In this document: positions 26,584 through 34,583 of the stretch, piece by piece
Numbering within the stretch: position 1 is the stretch's first letter
Layout of the letters: every line of letters begins with the position of its first letter
Origin: Dongia rigui
GTDB taxonomy: Bacteria > Pseudomonadota > Alphaproteobacteria > Dongiales > Dongiaceae
Direction: 5' to 3'
NCBI RefSeq assembly: GCF_034044635.1
Contig: NZ_JAXCLX010000001.1
Span: forward strand, 248,001-312,000
Length of the DNA: 64,000 bases
The notes under the pieces: model-generated
Told to the model about the DNA's origin: nothing
The model's database searches: none
The model's input: only the letters and a program-made list of their open reading frames with translations
Position numbers and translations under genes: made by a program

Positions 26584-27000
26584 TCAATCGTCGCGGTGAG
26601 TTCGCTCCATGCGCTCGTGGCGCTCCTGCGCTTCCAGCGACAAGGTGGCGATGGGCCGGGCTTCCAGACGCTTCAAGGAAATCGGCTCGCCGGTCTCCTC
26701 GCAAAACCCGTAGGACCCGTCCTCGATCCGGCCGATGGCCTCGTCGATTTTCTGGATCAACTTGCGTTCGCGGTCGCGGGTGCGCAGTTCCAGGGAACGG
26801 TCGGTCTCCAGCGAGGCGCGGTCGGCCAGATCTGGCTCGGACAAGCTCTCTTCTTGGAGATGGCTCAAGGTCTCGCCCGATTCACGAAGCAGCTCACCCT
26901 TCCAGGCCAGCAACTTCTGGCGGAAGTACTCAAGCTGTACAGGGTTCATGAAAGGCTCTTTGTCGGAGGGCCGGTAGTCAGGCGACAGCAAAGGCTTCAT
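26584..27000 (-). CDS. dksA: DksA-type RNA polymerase-binding protein
   Basis: 138 residues from the ATG at 27000. A coiled-coil hairpin (YFRQKLLAWKGELLRESGETLSHLQ, with DLADRASLETDRSLELRTRDRERKLIQKIDEAI) precedes the C-terminal globular part YGFCEETGEPISLKRLEARPIATLSLEAQERHER. Tip acidic residues D-x-x-D/A are present as DLAD. Only the first of the four classical zinc-finger cysteines remains, as in other alphaproteobacterial DksA proteins. DksA with ppGpp adjusts transcription initiation in the secondary channel. It lies downstream of fliX on the same strand. Confidence 0.9.
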   Translation of the reverse strand: MKPLLSPDYRPSDKEPFMNPVQLEYFRQKLLAWKGELLRESGETLSHLQEESLSEPDLADRASLETDRSLELRTRDRERKLIQKIDEAIGRIEDGSYGFCEETGEPISLKRLEARPIATLSLEAQERHERMERTHRDD

Positions 27001-27168
27001 GCGTGGTCTCGACTTGTCGTTGCCACTTCGCCCCTCAAACGGGTTGGAATCGGGGACGAATTTGGCGCGGAGTATAGGCAAAAGGCCGCTGCCCGCAAGT
27101 GCGTTTTATCGCTCCTTCGGTCAGTCAAATTATTGAAATGATTAATTTCTTGACCAATTGGACAATGG

Positions 27169-27600
27169 TCAGCGGCTGAGCTTGGCCAATTCCACGGCAG
27201 CACGCAGTTCAATCTCGTCAAGAATCGCCGTGAGCTTGGGATCGTCAATCTGTTCCCGCTTCGCGCGCACCATCTGCGCCAGTTGCTCCAAGCGCTCGCG
27301 CGGAATGGCGCCCATCAGGAGACCGACCCGGATCTCCTCGAGGAAATCGAGCATCTTGAGGCCACGGTCGCGGGCACGTTGGCGCGCCCGACCCTTGGCC
27401 GCATCCGGGGTTTCCTGCACCGCCAAGACGACGGCCAGCGAGTTGACGCTCATCGACATCGACACGGGATGGCCGCCACCCGCCTGGGTTTCTCCCAGAG
27501 CCTTGGCGAACTCCCCGCCACCGGTAGCCGACGCCGTACCGCCAACACGACGATTGGCAGAGACCGGTTTTGGCGAAACTGGGTCGATTTTTATGGCCAC
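27169..27600 (-). CDS. fliX: Flagellar assembly regulator FliX
   Basis: 143 residues. A flexible Gly/Ser/Ala N-terminus is followed by the conserved C-terminal helical part RARQRARDRGLKMLDFLEEIRVGLLMGAIPRERLEQLAQMV and DDPKLTAILDEIELRAAVELAKL. In Caulobacter FliX couples completion of the early basal body to FlbD activity and is divergent from flgI, exactly the arrangement seen here. Confidence 0.9.
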   Translation of the reverse strand: MAIKIDPVSPKPVSANRRVGGTASATGGGEFAKALGETQAGGGHPVSMSMSVNSLAVVLAVQETPDAAKGRARQRARDRGLKMLDFLEEIRVGLLMGAIPRERLEQLAQMVRAKREQIDDPKLTAILDEIELRAAVELAKLSR

Positions 27601-27710
27601 GCACTCACCTGGATCGGGGGGACCGATTCATCCTCATATAGTAGCATGGCGGGCTAATAAAAGATTAAAAGAATTAACAACTTGGCCGTGCAAAGACGGC
27701 GGGCAGAGCG

Positions 27711-27725
27711 GGCAAATTCTGCCGC
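27711..27725 (+). promoter_or_regulatory. Putative FlbD-type element upstream of flgI
   Basis: GGCAAATTCTGCCGC shares the GGCA-N4/5-CTGCC pattern with sites near flgF, flgE and fliF. It lies about 117 bases upstream of the flgI sigma-54 promoter, a plausible enhancer distance. Confidence 0.5.
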
Positions 27726-27841
27726 GCGCGTACTGTCGAAACCAGGCATTTCGCCCCCACCGGGACCACCGCGTCTCGGCATCGCCGCATGATTTGCGAC
27801 TAACCAACTGAAATAATTCATTTATCCAAGAAGCTAACGCG

Positions 27842-27857
27842 TGGCACGGAACTCGCA
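27842..27857 (+). promoter_or_regulatory. Sigma-54 promoter of flgI operon
   Basis: TGGCACGGAACTCGCA has a perfect TGGCACG -24 block, GG-N10-GC spacing, and lies 48 bases before the flgI ATG. The 304-base gap between fliX and flgI otherwise holds only the element at 27711. Confidence 0.85.
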
Positions 27858-27904
27858 TCGCCCAGGGCGGACAAAGATCCGACCCGATTGGACGCAAGTG
27901 CGCA

Positions 27905-29068
27905 ATGACGACCAACCTTCATCACCGCCGATATCGTCGACTGAGGCAGCTGACCTCGCTGTTGGCCTCCGTAGCGATCATCCTGACCGCCGCTTTGCCG
28001 GCAAGGCCGGCGCATGCTCTCTCACGAATCAAGGACATCGCCGAGTTCGAAGGCGTGCGTGAGAACCAGCTTGTTGGCTATGGCTTGGTCGTGGGCCTCG
28101 ACGGTACCGGCGATGACGTGAAGAAAAAGGCGCCGTTTACCCGCGAGAGCTTGATCGGCATGCTGGAGCGCCTGGGCGTCAAGGTGAACCAGGCCAATGC
28201 CGACCTCGAGCCGAAGAATGTGGCCGCCGTCATGGTGACCGCCACCCTGCCCGCCTTCGCCCGCCAAGGCTCCGAGATCGACATCACCGTTTCCTCGCTT
28301 GGCGATGCCACCAGCCTGCAGGGCGGCACGTTGCTCGCAACCCCGATGTTGGGTGCCGATGGCGAGATCTATGCCGTCGGCCAGGGCCAGTTGACGATCG
28401 GCGGCTTCAAGGTGACAGGCGCCGCCGAGACTGTTGTTCGCGGCGTGCCGACTTCCGGCCGTATCACACGCGGCGCCATCGTCGAGCGCGAAGTGCCATT
28501 CGATTTCTCGCAATTGCAATCGCTTAAGATCGCTCTTCGCAATCCCGACTTCACCACGTCGCGGCGGATTGCCGATGCGATCAATGAGTTCGTCGGCGCA
28601 GGGACCGCCAGCGCCATGGATTCTGGCACCGTGCAACTCAACGTCGCCCAATATGGCGGCAATCCGACCTCCCTCATCACCGATATCGAACAACTCCCAA
28701 TCGAGCCTGACCAGCAGGCGCGGGTCATTATCGACGAGAATACCGGCGTCGTGGTGATCGGGCAGAACGTGCGCATCAGTAAGGTGGCGATTGCCCAGGG
28801 CAACCTCACTATTCGCGTGACGGAAACGCCCCAAGTCTCTCAACCTTCACCATTTTCCAATACCGGCGTTACGACCGTCGTCCCGCGCACCAATATCGAT
28901 GTGCAGGAAGACCCCAACCGCAAGCTGGCTATCCTCAACGATGGCGTGACGCTCGAAGAACTCGTGGCCGGCCTCAATTCGCTGGGCGTCGGCCCGCGCG
29001 ACCTGATCTCAATCCTGCAATCGATCAAGACCGCCGGCGCTATGCAGGCCGATATCACGGTGCAATAG
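27905..29068 (+). CDS. flgI: P-ring protein FlgI
   Basis: 387 residues. A signal peptide of about 38 residues (cleavage near AHALSRIKD) is followed by the near-invariant RIKDIAEFEGVRENQLVGYGLVVGLDGTGD. Other landmarks are NVAAVMVTATLPAFARQGSEIDITVSSLGDA and the C-terminal LNSLGVGPRDLISILQSIKTAGAMQADI. It forms the periplasmic P ring with FlgA help. flgJ starts one base after its stop. Confidence 0.98.
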   Translation: MTTNLHHRRYRRLRQLTSLLASVAIILTAALPARPAHALSRIKDIAEFEGVRENQLVGYGLVVGLDGTGDDVKKKAPFTRESLIGMLERLGVKVNQANADLEPKNVAAVMVTATLPAFARQGSEIDITVSSLGDATSLQGGTLLATPMLGADGEIYAVGQGQLTIGGFKVTGAAETVVRGVPTSGRITRGAIVEREVPFDFSQLQSLKIALRNPDFTTSRRIADAINEFVGAGTASAMDSGTVQLNVAQYGGNPTSLITDIEQLPIEPDQQARVIIDENTGVVVIGQNVRISKVAIAQGNLTIRVTETPQVSQPSPFSNTGVTTVVPRTNIDVQEDPNRKLAILNDGVTLEELVAGLNSLGVGPRDLISILQSIKTAGAMQADITVQ

Positions 29069-29069
29069 G

Positions 29070-29384
29070 ATGACCGATCTCAGCACCAGCCCCGTCATGA
29101 TGGATCCACGCCTGCAGGCAACGCCGGGCGTGAAGCAGATGCCGCGCAACGCCGCCGGGATCGCCAAGGTTGCCGAGGATTTCGAGGCCTTCTTTGCGGG
29201 CCTCGTCTTCGACCAGATCTCGTCCGACGTCGAGCCCGACCCCGTCACCGGCGGTGGCGAGGGCGAGGATATGTTCAAAGGGTTGCTCAATCAGGAATAC
29301 GGCAAGGCCATCGCCCGCACGCATTCCTTGGGTATCGCCGATATCGTGCAGAAGCAATTGCTGCAAATTCAGGAGGTTGCGTGA
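29070..29384 (+). CDS. flgJ: Rod-binding/capping protein FlgJ (N-terminal domain only)
   Basis: 104 residues. It has the rod-binding signature AKVAEDFEAFFAGLVFDQI and GEGEDMFKGLLNQEYGKAIARTHSLGIADIVQKQLLQ. The C-terminal muramidase domain of enterobacterial FlgJ is absent, as is common in Alphaproteobacteria, so a separate lytic enzyme is presumably needed to open the cell wall for the rod. Confidence 0.93.
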   Translation: MTDLSTSPVMMDPRLQATPGVKQMPRNAAGIAKVAEDFEAFFAGLVFDQISSDVEPDPVTGGGEGEDMFKGLLNQEYGKAIARTHSLGIADIVQKQLLQIQEVA

Positions 29385-29821
29385 TGGACAAGACAACGCG
29401 GATGACGGAATTGCTGGCCATCACCTCGCAGCTCATCAGCTGCATGGAGCGCGAACTGGAACTGATGCGCAGCCTGAAGCCCACCGAGCTCAAGCAGCTG
29501 CAGATGGACAAGGTCGCCTTGGCGGACGCCTACCAGGCCTTCACCCTGGCCTTGCGCGAACCCGGCGAAGATATCAGCAACGTGAGCGCCGCCCTCCGCG
29601 ACGAACTTACCGAGGCGACCGAGCGCTTCCAGACCGCGGTCCAGGACAATCTTCGCGCGCTCAAAGCTATGCGCGACGTCAACGAGCGCGTGATGCGTGC
29701 GGTTGTTCAGGCGCTTGACGACAAGCGCGCCGCCGTCACCGGCTATAACAATCGCGGCAGTGCAACCAAGTCGCGGCGCCAAGCTGCTGCCTGCCCCGTT
29801 GCCGTTCAGCAGCGTGCATGA
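29384..29821 (+). CDS. FlgN-like flagellar export chaperone
   Basis: 145 residues from the ATG at 29384. AGGAGG seven bases upstream and a one-base overlap with the flgJ stop favour it over the GTG at 29381. Helical coiled-coil protein: TRMTELLAITSQLISCMERELELMRSLKPTELKQLQMDKVALADAYQ resembles FlgN, which delivers FlgK and FlgL to the export gate. The C-terminal 30 residues are basic and disordered. The function is inferred from fold type and position after flgI-flgJ. Confidence 0.78.
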   Translation: MDKTTRMTELLAITSQLISCMERELELMRSLKPTELKQLQMDKVALADAYQAFTLALREPGEDISNVSAALRDELTEATERFQTAVQDNLRALKAMRDVNERVMRAVVQALDDKRAAVTGYNNRGSATKSRRQAAACPVAVQQRA

Positions 29822-29869
29822 TTGTGGGCGACACTTCACGTCACCATTCAATCGTCTGATTTTGCAGAA

Positions 29870-30430
29870 TTAAACGGTCAGATTGACGGGTGCGCTCGGG
29901 CTGGCCCCAGCACTCGGCAAAGCAGGTGCCGATGGCAGGGACGGGGCGGCTGGCGCCACACTTGGCGCGGGCTGCTGCGGAGCAGGCGATGGTGTGGTCG
30001 TAACAACCGGGGTCGAACCCGCCGATGTCTGCTTTGTGCCGGTGCCGGTGCCGGTCCCGGTACTGGTGCCAGGACGAAAACCGGTATTTGACTGCTCGTT
30101 GGCGGCACTCTGCGCCACACGTTGGCTGTCGGCATATTTGCGCAAATAGTATTCGGACGGAAACTGCTGGACGAGTTCACCGGTATCCGGCCTCTGCCGG
30201 ATCAGGACGATCTTGCCAAAATCCTGCCGGTAGGAGAATTCGAAGCTGTTGTAGCGGTAGGAGCGGTCGACCGACAGAACCGTCTGCTCTGCGGGCAACG
30301 CTGCCGCAGCTTCGGGAGCCGCCGCGTTATCCACCGGCTCAGTCGACCAGGCAGCCGAGGCCGCAGACGCCCGCGCGTATTGCGCAGCGCCGCTGACTCC
30401 CGAACTCAATGCCTGTGCGACATTTACCAT
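29870..30430 (-). CDS. FlaG-like protein
   Basis: 186 residues. The middle VDRSYRYNSFEFSYRQDFGKIVLIRQRPDTGELVQQFPSEYYLRKYADSQR resembles FlaG, where a D-x-x-T-G-E-x-x-x-Q-x-P motif precedes the C-terminal helix. A long Thr/Gly/Pro/Ala-rich tail follows, including a TGTGTGTGT run. FlaG proteins influence filament length in some bacteria. It is convergent with flgN and divergent from flagellin 1. Moderate confidence in the family. Confidence 0.6.
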   Translation of the reverse strand: MVNVAQALSSGVSGAAQYARASAASAAWSTEPVDNAAAPEAAAALPAEQTVLSVDRSYRYNSFEFSYRQDFGKIVLIRQRPDTGELVQQFPSEYYLRKYADSQRVAQSAANEQSNTGFRPGTSTGTGTGTGTKQTSAGSTPVVTTTPSPAPQQPAPSVAPAAPSLPSAPALPSAGASPSAPVNLTV

Positions 30431-30960
30431 TCCGAAACGTTCCTCGCCTATGTTGCCCGCCTCTCACGGGTGAGAGTGCAACATGAAGGGGTGAACTAAA
30501 CGGTGCAGGTGTCGGAATAGAAAACTGACAAACCTACACCAACTTAAAGTCACCCAGATTCCAAGATAGGACGACCCCTCAAAACTTGCAATAGGATGAA
30601 GTGCCCAACCACATCATATTGTGGTGAAGCGATGGCCTCCTCCCTTGCCTGCGTCAACCTTGCACAGGCACGCACAATCATCGGCAAAACAGCTGACCGG
30701 CCCCGCGACAGGCGCATCCAACGCCGCGCATTTTACGAAAAGTAAGCAAAAGCTGCCCCGTCCACTGGTCTGATTCTTCCAGACCCGGCAAAGGCGGCAT
30801 AGCCGCTCACAATCAAAAATATGCTTTTTATCATTTTATATCAATAATTTATGAATTGGCACGATAGCTGCATTAAAGCCTCCCGAGACGTGGCGACAGG
30901 CGCCACAAGGTGGTCAGAAACAATCCACCCAAGTCGCAGAACACATTCGGGAGAACCCAG
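30431..30960. promoter_or_regulatory. Intergenic regulatory region upstream of flagellin 1
   Basis: 530 bases with no supported gene. It holds two FlbD-type candidates (AGCAAAAGCTGCCCC at 30745-30759 and CCCGGCAAAGGCGGCA at 30784-30799), the sigma-54 promoter at 30857-30872, and a 6-bp leader hairpin (GTGGCG/CGCCAC at 30890-30906) in the predicted untranslated leader, which could matter for FlbT control of flagellin mRNA. Confidence 0.55.
30857..30872 (+). promoter_or_regulatory. Sigma-54 promoter of flagellin 1
   Basis: TGGCACGATAGCTGCA: perfect TGGCACG block and GG-N10-GC spacing, 89 bases before the ATG. This is the best sigma-54 match in the window. Confidence 0.9.
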
Positions 30961-33195
30961 ATGGCGACCAATGACATTCAATTAACCGGCGGCATCCGCA
31001 GCAACCTCCTCCTGCTGCAGCAGATCTCCGGGAAACTGGACCGGACCCAGCAGCGCCTTGCCACGGGCAACAAGATCAACGGCGCGATCGACGGTCCAGT
31101 GGCGTATTTCGCGTCCAAGGGCCTCAACCGTCGCGCCGACGATCTCGCCACTTTGAAGGACTCGATCAATCAGTCGGTCTCGACGATCAGGGCTGCCGAC
31201 ACCGGCATGACCAAGATCGAAACCCTGATCGAGCAGGCGAAGGGGCTCATCACCTCCGCCTATCAGAACCTCGGCAGCGACGCCAACTCGGTCGACCTCC
31301 GCAAGTCGCTGGCCGAACAGTTCAACACGTTGCTGCGTCAGATCGACAAGCTGGCCGAGGATTCGAGCTATCAGGGTAAAAACCTGTTGCTTGGCTCCGG
31401 CTTGCGTCTTGATGCGACCTCGTCGTCGAAGAGCGCCACCAACGCGCTGCCCGGCGTGACTGCAGCACGTGTTACCAACGTCACCAAGGTGGACGATTAC
31501 GTCATCGATGTGTCGGGCGACGGCCGCATTGCGCCGAATGCCAGCGACGTTGCCGATGCGGAGCGTGACCGCGGCATCAGCAATCTGGTGATCAGCGGCT
31601 TCCAAAGCAAGACGGCCGGCAACCTTGACCCAGTCTCGATCCGCTACACCGGCGGCAAGGGCAAGGCGAAGACCTTCACCATCACAGAGGGCGACGTCGC
31701 TGTCACCAAGACCTTCACACTGCAGCAGTGGGCAGATGCAAAGTCGACTGGCCAGGTGCTCAACTTCGACCACCAGTTCGCCAGCGGCACGCACATCAAC
31801 TTTGACATCGATTTTGATCAGATCGACGACGTTGCCGATACCAACGGTCTCGGCACCTCGGTCGTCGAGAAGCTTATCGACCTCGGCGTGAATGTCTCCA
31901 ACTTCAACGGCGTGGGCCAGGAGATTACACGTTCGGCCAACAATCTGCTGGGACAGCAGAAACTGGCCGATGGCGAAAACAGCTGGGACTTCGACACCGG
32001 TACACCGCGCCTGACCATCGACGAGCGCACAATCCTGCAGTCGTCGGCCTACAGCGCCGCGATCGGCGAGTCCTACGGCCGTGCGTCGAGCGGCATCGTC
32101 GGCACGCCTGTGATTTCGACGTCGGGAATCTCAAACGACTTCACCTACAACATCACGGCGTCGGCGACCGCCGGCAATTTCAATTTCACGACCGGCCATT
32201 TCGACATCTATACCGTGACGGCGACGGGTCCCTTTTCGACAGCGGCAATCTCTGTCAGCGCCGATGGCGTCGTCACATTCAGCTCGATCGCCGATAACGG
32301 CCAAAGCGTCGATATCAACTTCCTGCGCAGCGGCCTGAACGGCATCACCGTCGCCTCGGCATCGGATGCGACGCAGGCCAACGCCACAGAGAACGTCACG
32401 GGCGGCGCAGTCTCTGCCGGCAACGTCACTCTGACCAGCATCACCGGCATGGCCGACAATCTGGCGCACAAGATCACCATCAATTTGAAGACCGATGGCT
32501 CGGCGTCGACATTCGTGCTGGACGACGGATATGGCGGCAAGGCGCTTATCACGGGCGACCTCAATTCCGCCCAGGTTCTGAGCTTCGTCATCAGCGGCGG
32601 CGTTAATAGCGGCGCTGTCGTGCAGATCACAATCGGCGGCACGTCATTGCGCGCCGATGCCGAAGCGACGCTGCATTACAACGCGATCGGCGCTTTCACC
32701 GCACCGGATGAGTTGCGCTTCGATGTCCGTGCCGCACAAACCGGTTTCACCTCGACCCTTAATACGATCCAGGTGACGGATGGTACCGACCAGAACAATC
32801 TGACGGTGCAGCTCAACGAGACCAACACCAACCAGGTTACGGTCATCAGCCGAAACGTGAAGACCGACGGACAAGGGCTCGCCATCGATTTCGCGCAGAA
32901 CAATTGGCTCGACAGGGCAGACATCGACAATGCCGCTGCCATGATCGATGCGGCCAAGATCAGACTCCGATCTACCGCCTCGGCGCTCAACAACAATCTC
33001 GACGTCATCACAACCAGGTTGGACTACACCAAGGAGTTCATCGACGTGCTGGCGGAGGGCGCCAACAAGCTGGTGCAAGCCGACCAAAACGAAGAAGGCG
33101 CCAACATGCTGCAGCTGCAGACAAGGCAGCAGCTCGGCACCATCTCACTCAGCCTCGCCAATCAGGCGCAGCAGGCCATCCTGCGCCTGTTCTGA
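30961..33195 (+). CDS. Flagellin 1, very large (744 aa)
   Basis: 744 residues from the ATG at 30961, preceded by GGGAG. Residues 1-165 contain the flagellin D0/D1 signature (SNLLLLQQISGKLDRTQQRLATGNKINGAIDGPVAYFASKGLNRRADDL) and the last 90 the C-terminal one, ending LGTISLSLANQAQQAILRLF. About 480 residues of beta-rich, Ser/Thr/Asn/Asp-rich variable sequence lie between, far more than in typical alphaproteobacterial flagellins of 270-500 residues. It is paralogous along its length to flagellin 2 at 38339. Filament subunit, exported by the flagellar type III system; the surface region is a likely glycosylation target. Confidence 0.93.
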   Translation: MATNDIQLTGGIRSNLLLLQQISGKLDRTQQRLATGNKINGAIDGPVAYFASKGLNRRADDLATLKDSINQSVSTIRAADTGMTKIETLIEQAKGLITSAYQNLGSDANSVDLRKSLAEQFNTLLRQIDKLAEDSSYQGKNLLLGSGLRLDATSSSKSATNALPGVTAARVTNVTKVDDYVIDVSGDGRIAPNASDVADAERDRGISNLVISGFQSKTAGNLDPVSIRYTGGKGKAKTFTITEGDVAVTKTFTLQQWADAKSTGQVLNFDHQFASGTHINFDIDFDQIDDVADTNGLGTSVVEKLIDLGVNVSNFNGVGQEITRSANNLLGQQKLADGENSWDFDTGTPRLTIDERTILQSSAYSAAIGESYGRASSGIVGTPVISTSGISNDFTYNITASATAGNFNFTTGHFDIYTVTATGPFSTAAISVSADGVVTFSSIADNGQSVDINFLRSGLNGITVASASDATQANATENVTGGAVSAGNVTLTSITGMADNLAHKITINLKTDGSASTFVLDDGYGGKALITGDLNSAQVLSFVISGGVNSGAVVQITIGGTSLRADAEATLHYNAIGAFTAPDELRFDVRAAQTGFTSTLNTIQVTDGTDQNNLTVQLNETNTNQVTVISRNVKTDGQGLAIDFAQNNWLDRADIDNAAAMIDAAKIRLRSTASALNNNLDVITTRLDYTKEFIDVLAEGANKLVQADQNEEGANMLQLQTRQQLGTISLSLANQAQQAILRLF

Positions 33196-33223
33196 GGACC
33201 GATCCCCCGATCGGCTCTCGGCA

Positions 33224-33260
33224 AACCCGGCCCAGCGATTCGCTCCCGCTGGGCCGGGTT
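33224..33260 (+). terminator. Terminator of flagellin 1
   Basis: A 14-bp stem AACCCGGCCCAGCG with its exact complement around a 9-base loop lies 29 bases after the stop codon. The following sequence CATCTTTTGG is only moderately T-rich. Confidence 0.75.
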
Positions 33261-33287
33261 CATCTTTTGGGAGCCATCCGGACAACA

Positions 33288-33321
33288 AAAAACGGCGCCA
33301 GCTTTCGCAGGCGCCGTTTTT
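33288..33321. terminator. Bidirectional terminator between flagellin 1 and TPR gene
   Basis: AAAAACGGCGCC and GGCGCCGTTTTT form a 12-bp stem with A and T tracts on either side, so it can terminate transcripts from both convergent genes. Confidence 0.88.
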
Positions 33322-33341
33322 ACGTTGGCCAATGAGGAAGG

Positions 33342-34520
33342 TCAGCCGATCTTGAGGACCGTGAGATCGACAATATGGGGTTCACCACCGGTCTGGGGCT
33401 TGTCAGCCTTCGCGGCCGCAGGTGCCTTGGCCGGTGTTGCCGCTACGTTGCGGCCGTTGGTCGCGCCCTGATCAAAGGTGACCTCGATACCGCCGACAGG
33501 CAGATCCGGCCCCGTCGCGCCGTCGCCGAGATGGAAATCCCACATGGTCGGCGGCGCTTTGACGGCCGACGGGGCAGTTCCTGGGCTGCGGGCAGCGTCG
33601 ATCCGACGCAACAAATCGCCGGCCGCCGTCGAACTGGGCCGCAACGCATGCGCACGCTTGGCAGAGACAAGGGCTTCGTCAATCTGGCCAACTTTCAGCA
33701 GAAGGTCAGCGAGCATCAGCCACGCATCGTCGCTGCGATGATCGACAGCTGTGGCGCGGCGCAGCCATTGAATTGCCAGATCCGTCTGGCCAGTTCCCTC
33801 GAGCGCCCGCGCATAATTGAATGCCGCCGAATACTTCTTCCGATCGGCAGCTGTCGCCGCTTCAAGACAGGGCAGCGCCTCGGCGTATTTGTGGCGCGCG
33901 ACAAGCACCGCGCCAAGATTGCCAAGCGTTTCGATGTCGCCGGGCAGGCTGGCGCGCAGTGCTTTGAGGCATTCTTCCGCCTCTTCCAGACGGCCGAGGT
34001 TGATTAGGCAATTGGCAATCTGCTTTTGGACCGCCGGCTCGGCCCCCGCCAATGTCGTATAGCGCTGATAGGCGTCGCAGGCATGGGCGAAATCGCGGAT
34101 GTCGCTCAGCGCGTCGCCGAGGCGCACCCAGGCCATGGCATAACCAGGCTCCAAAGTGACTGCCTTGCGCGCAGCATCGACTGCCTCGGCGAGCATGCGT
34201 GCCGCGGTGTAACTGGTAGCCAAGTTGTTCCAATAGAGTGCTTCGTTCGGCTTCAGGGCGGTTGCCTTCTTCAGAAACTCGACGCCCTCAATTGTGCGAC
34301 CAGTGCTGGACATCGCCATGCCCATCATGTGCGCTGCCTCGGCGTGGTCCGGGTCAACCGCCAGCAGGTGGTTCAGAATTTTCTCGGCATCCAACCAATT
34401 GCCGGCCTGCGCCGCCGCCACCGCCTGGTTGAGCAACAGGGCGACGGAATTCTCGTCGGTCCCCTTGACGTCCGCTGTGCGCAGCTGCTTGGCTGCTGTG
34501 CGGCGAGATTTGCGGTTCAT
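33342..34520 (-). CDS. TPR-repeat protein next to flagellin genes
   Basis: 392 residues from the ATG at 34520 (AAGG lies about eight bases upstream). From residue 30 to about 300 there are consecutive TPR units (for example LLNQAVAAAQAGNWLDAEKILNHLLAVDPDHAEAAHMMGMAM). The C-terminal 90 residues are Pro/Ala/Lys-rich with no recognisable domain. No signal peptide. It lies between the two flagellin genes and 64 bases downstream of the large TPR-glycosyltransferase gene on the same strand, so it is probably co-transcribed and helps flagellin modification or export (inference). Confidence 0.8.
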   Translation of the reverse strand: MNRKSRRTAAKQLRTADVKGTDENSVALLLNQAVAAAQAGNWLDAEKILNHLLAVDPDHAEAAHMMGMAMSSTGRTIEGVEFLKKATALKPNEALYWNNLATSYTAARMLAEAVDAARKAVTLEPGYAMAWVRLGDALSDIRDFAHACDAYQRYTTLAGAEPAVQKQIANCLINLGRLEEAEECLKALRASLPGDIETLGNLGAVLVARHKYAEALPCLEAATAADRKKYSAAFNYARALEGTGQTDLAIQWLRRATAVDHRSDDAWLMLADLLLKVGQIDEALVSAKRAHALRPSSTAAGDLLRRIDAARSPGTAPSAVKAPPTMWDFHLGDGATGPDLPVGGIEVTFDQGATNGRNVAATPAKAPAAAKADKPQTGGEPHIVDLTVLKIG

Positions 34521-34583
34521 TTCAAACACCTTTCGCGACGCCTGACCGTCTTATTCTTGCTGGACAGGCCGCCACCAATCGCG

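Noticed and set aside
27665-27680. TTAA...TTAA pair between fliX and flgI as a CtrA box
   Set aside because: The spacing is five bases, not seven.
30910-30960. 17-codon upstream extension of flagellin 1
   Set aside because: Flagellins start at MATNDIQ; GGGAG precedes the ATG at 30961.
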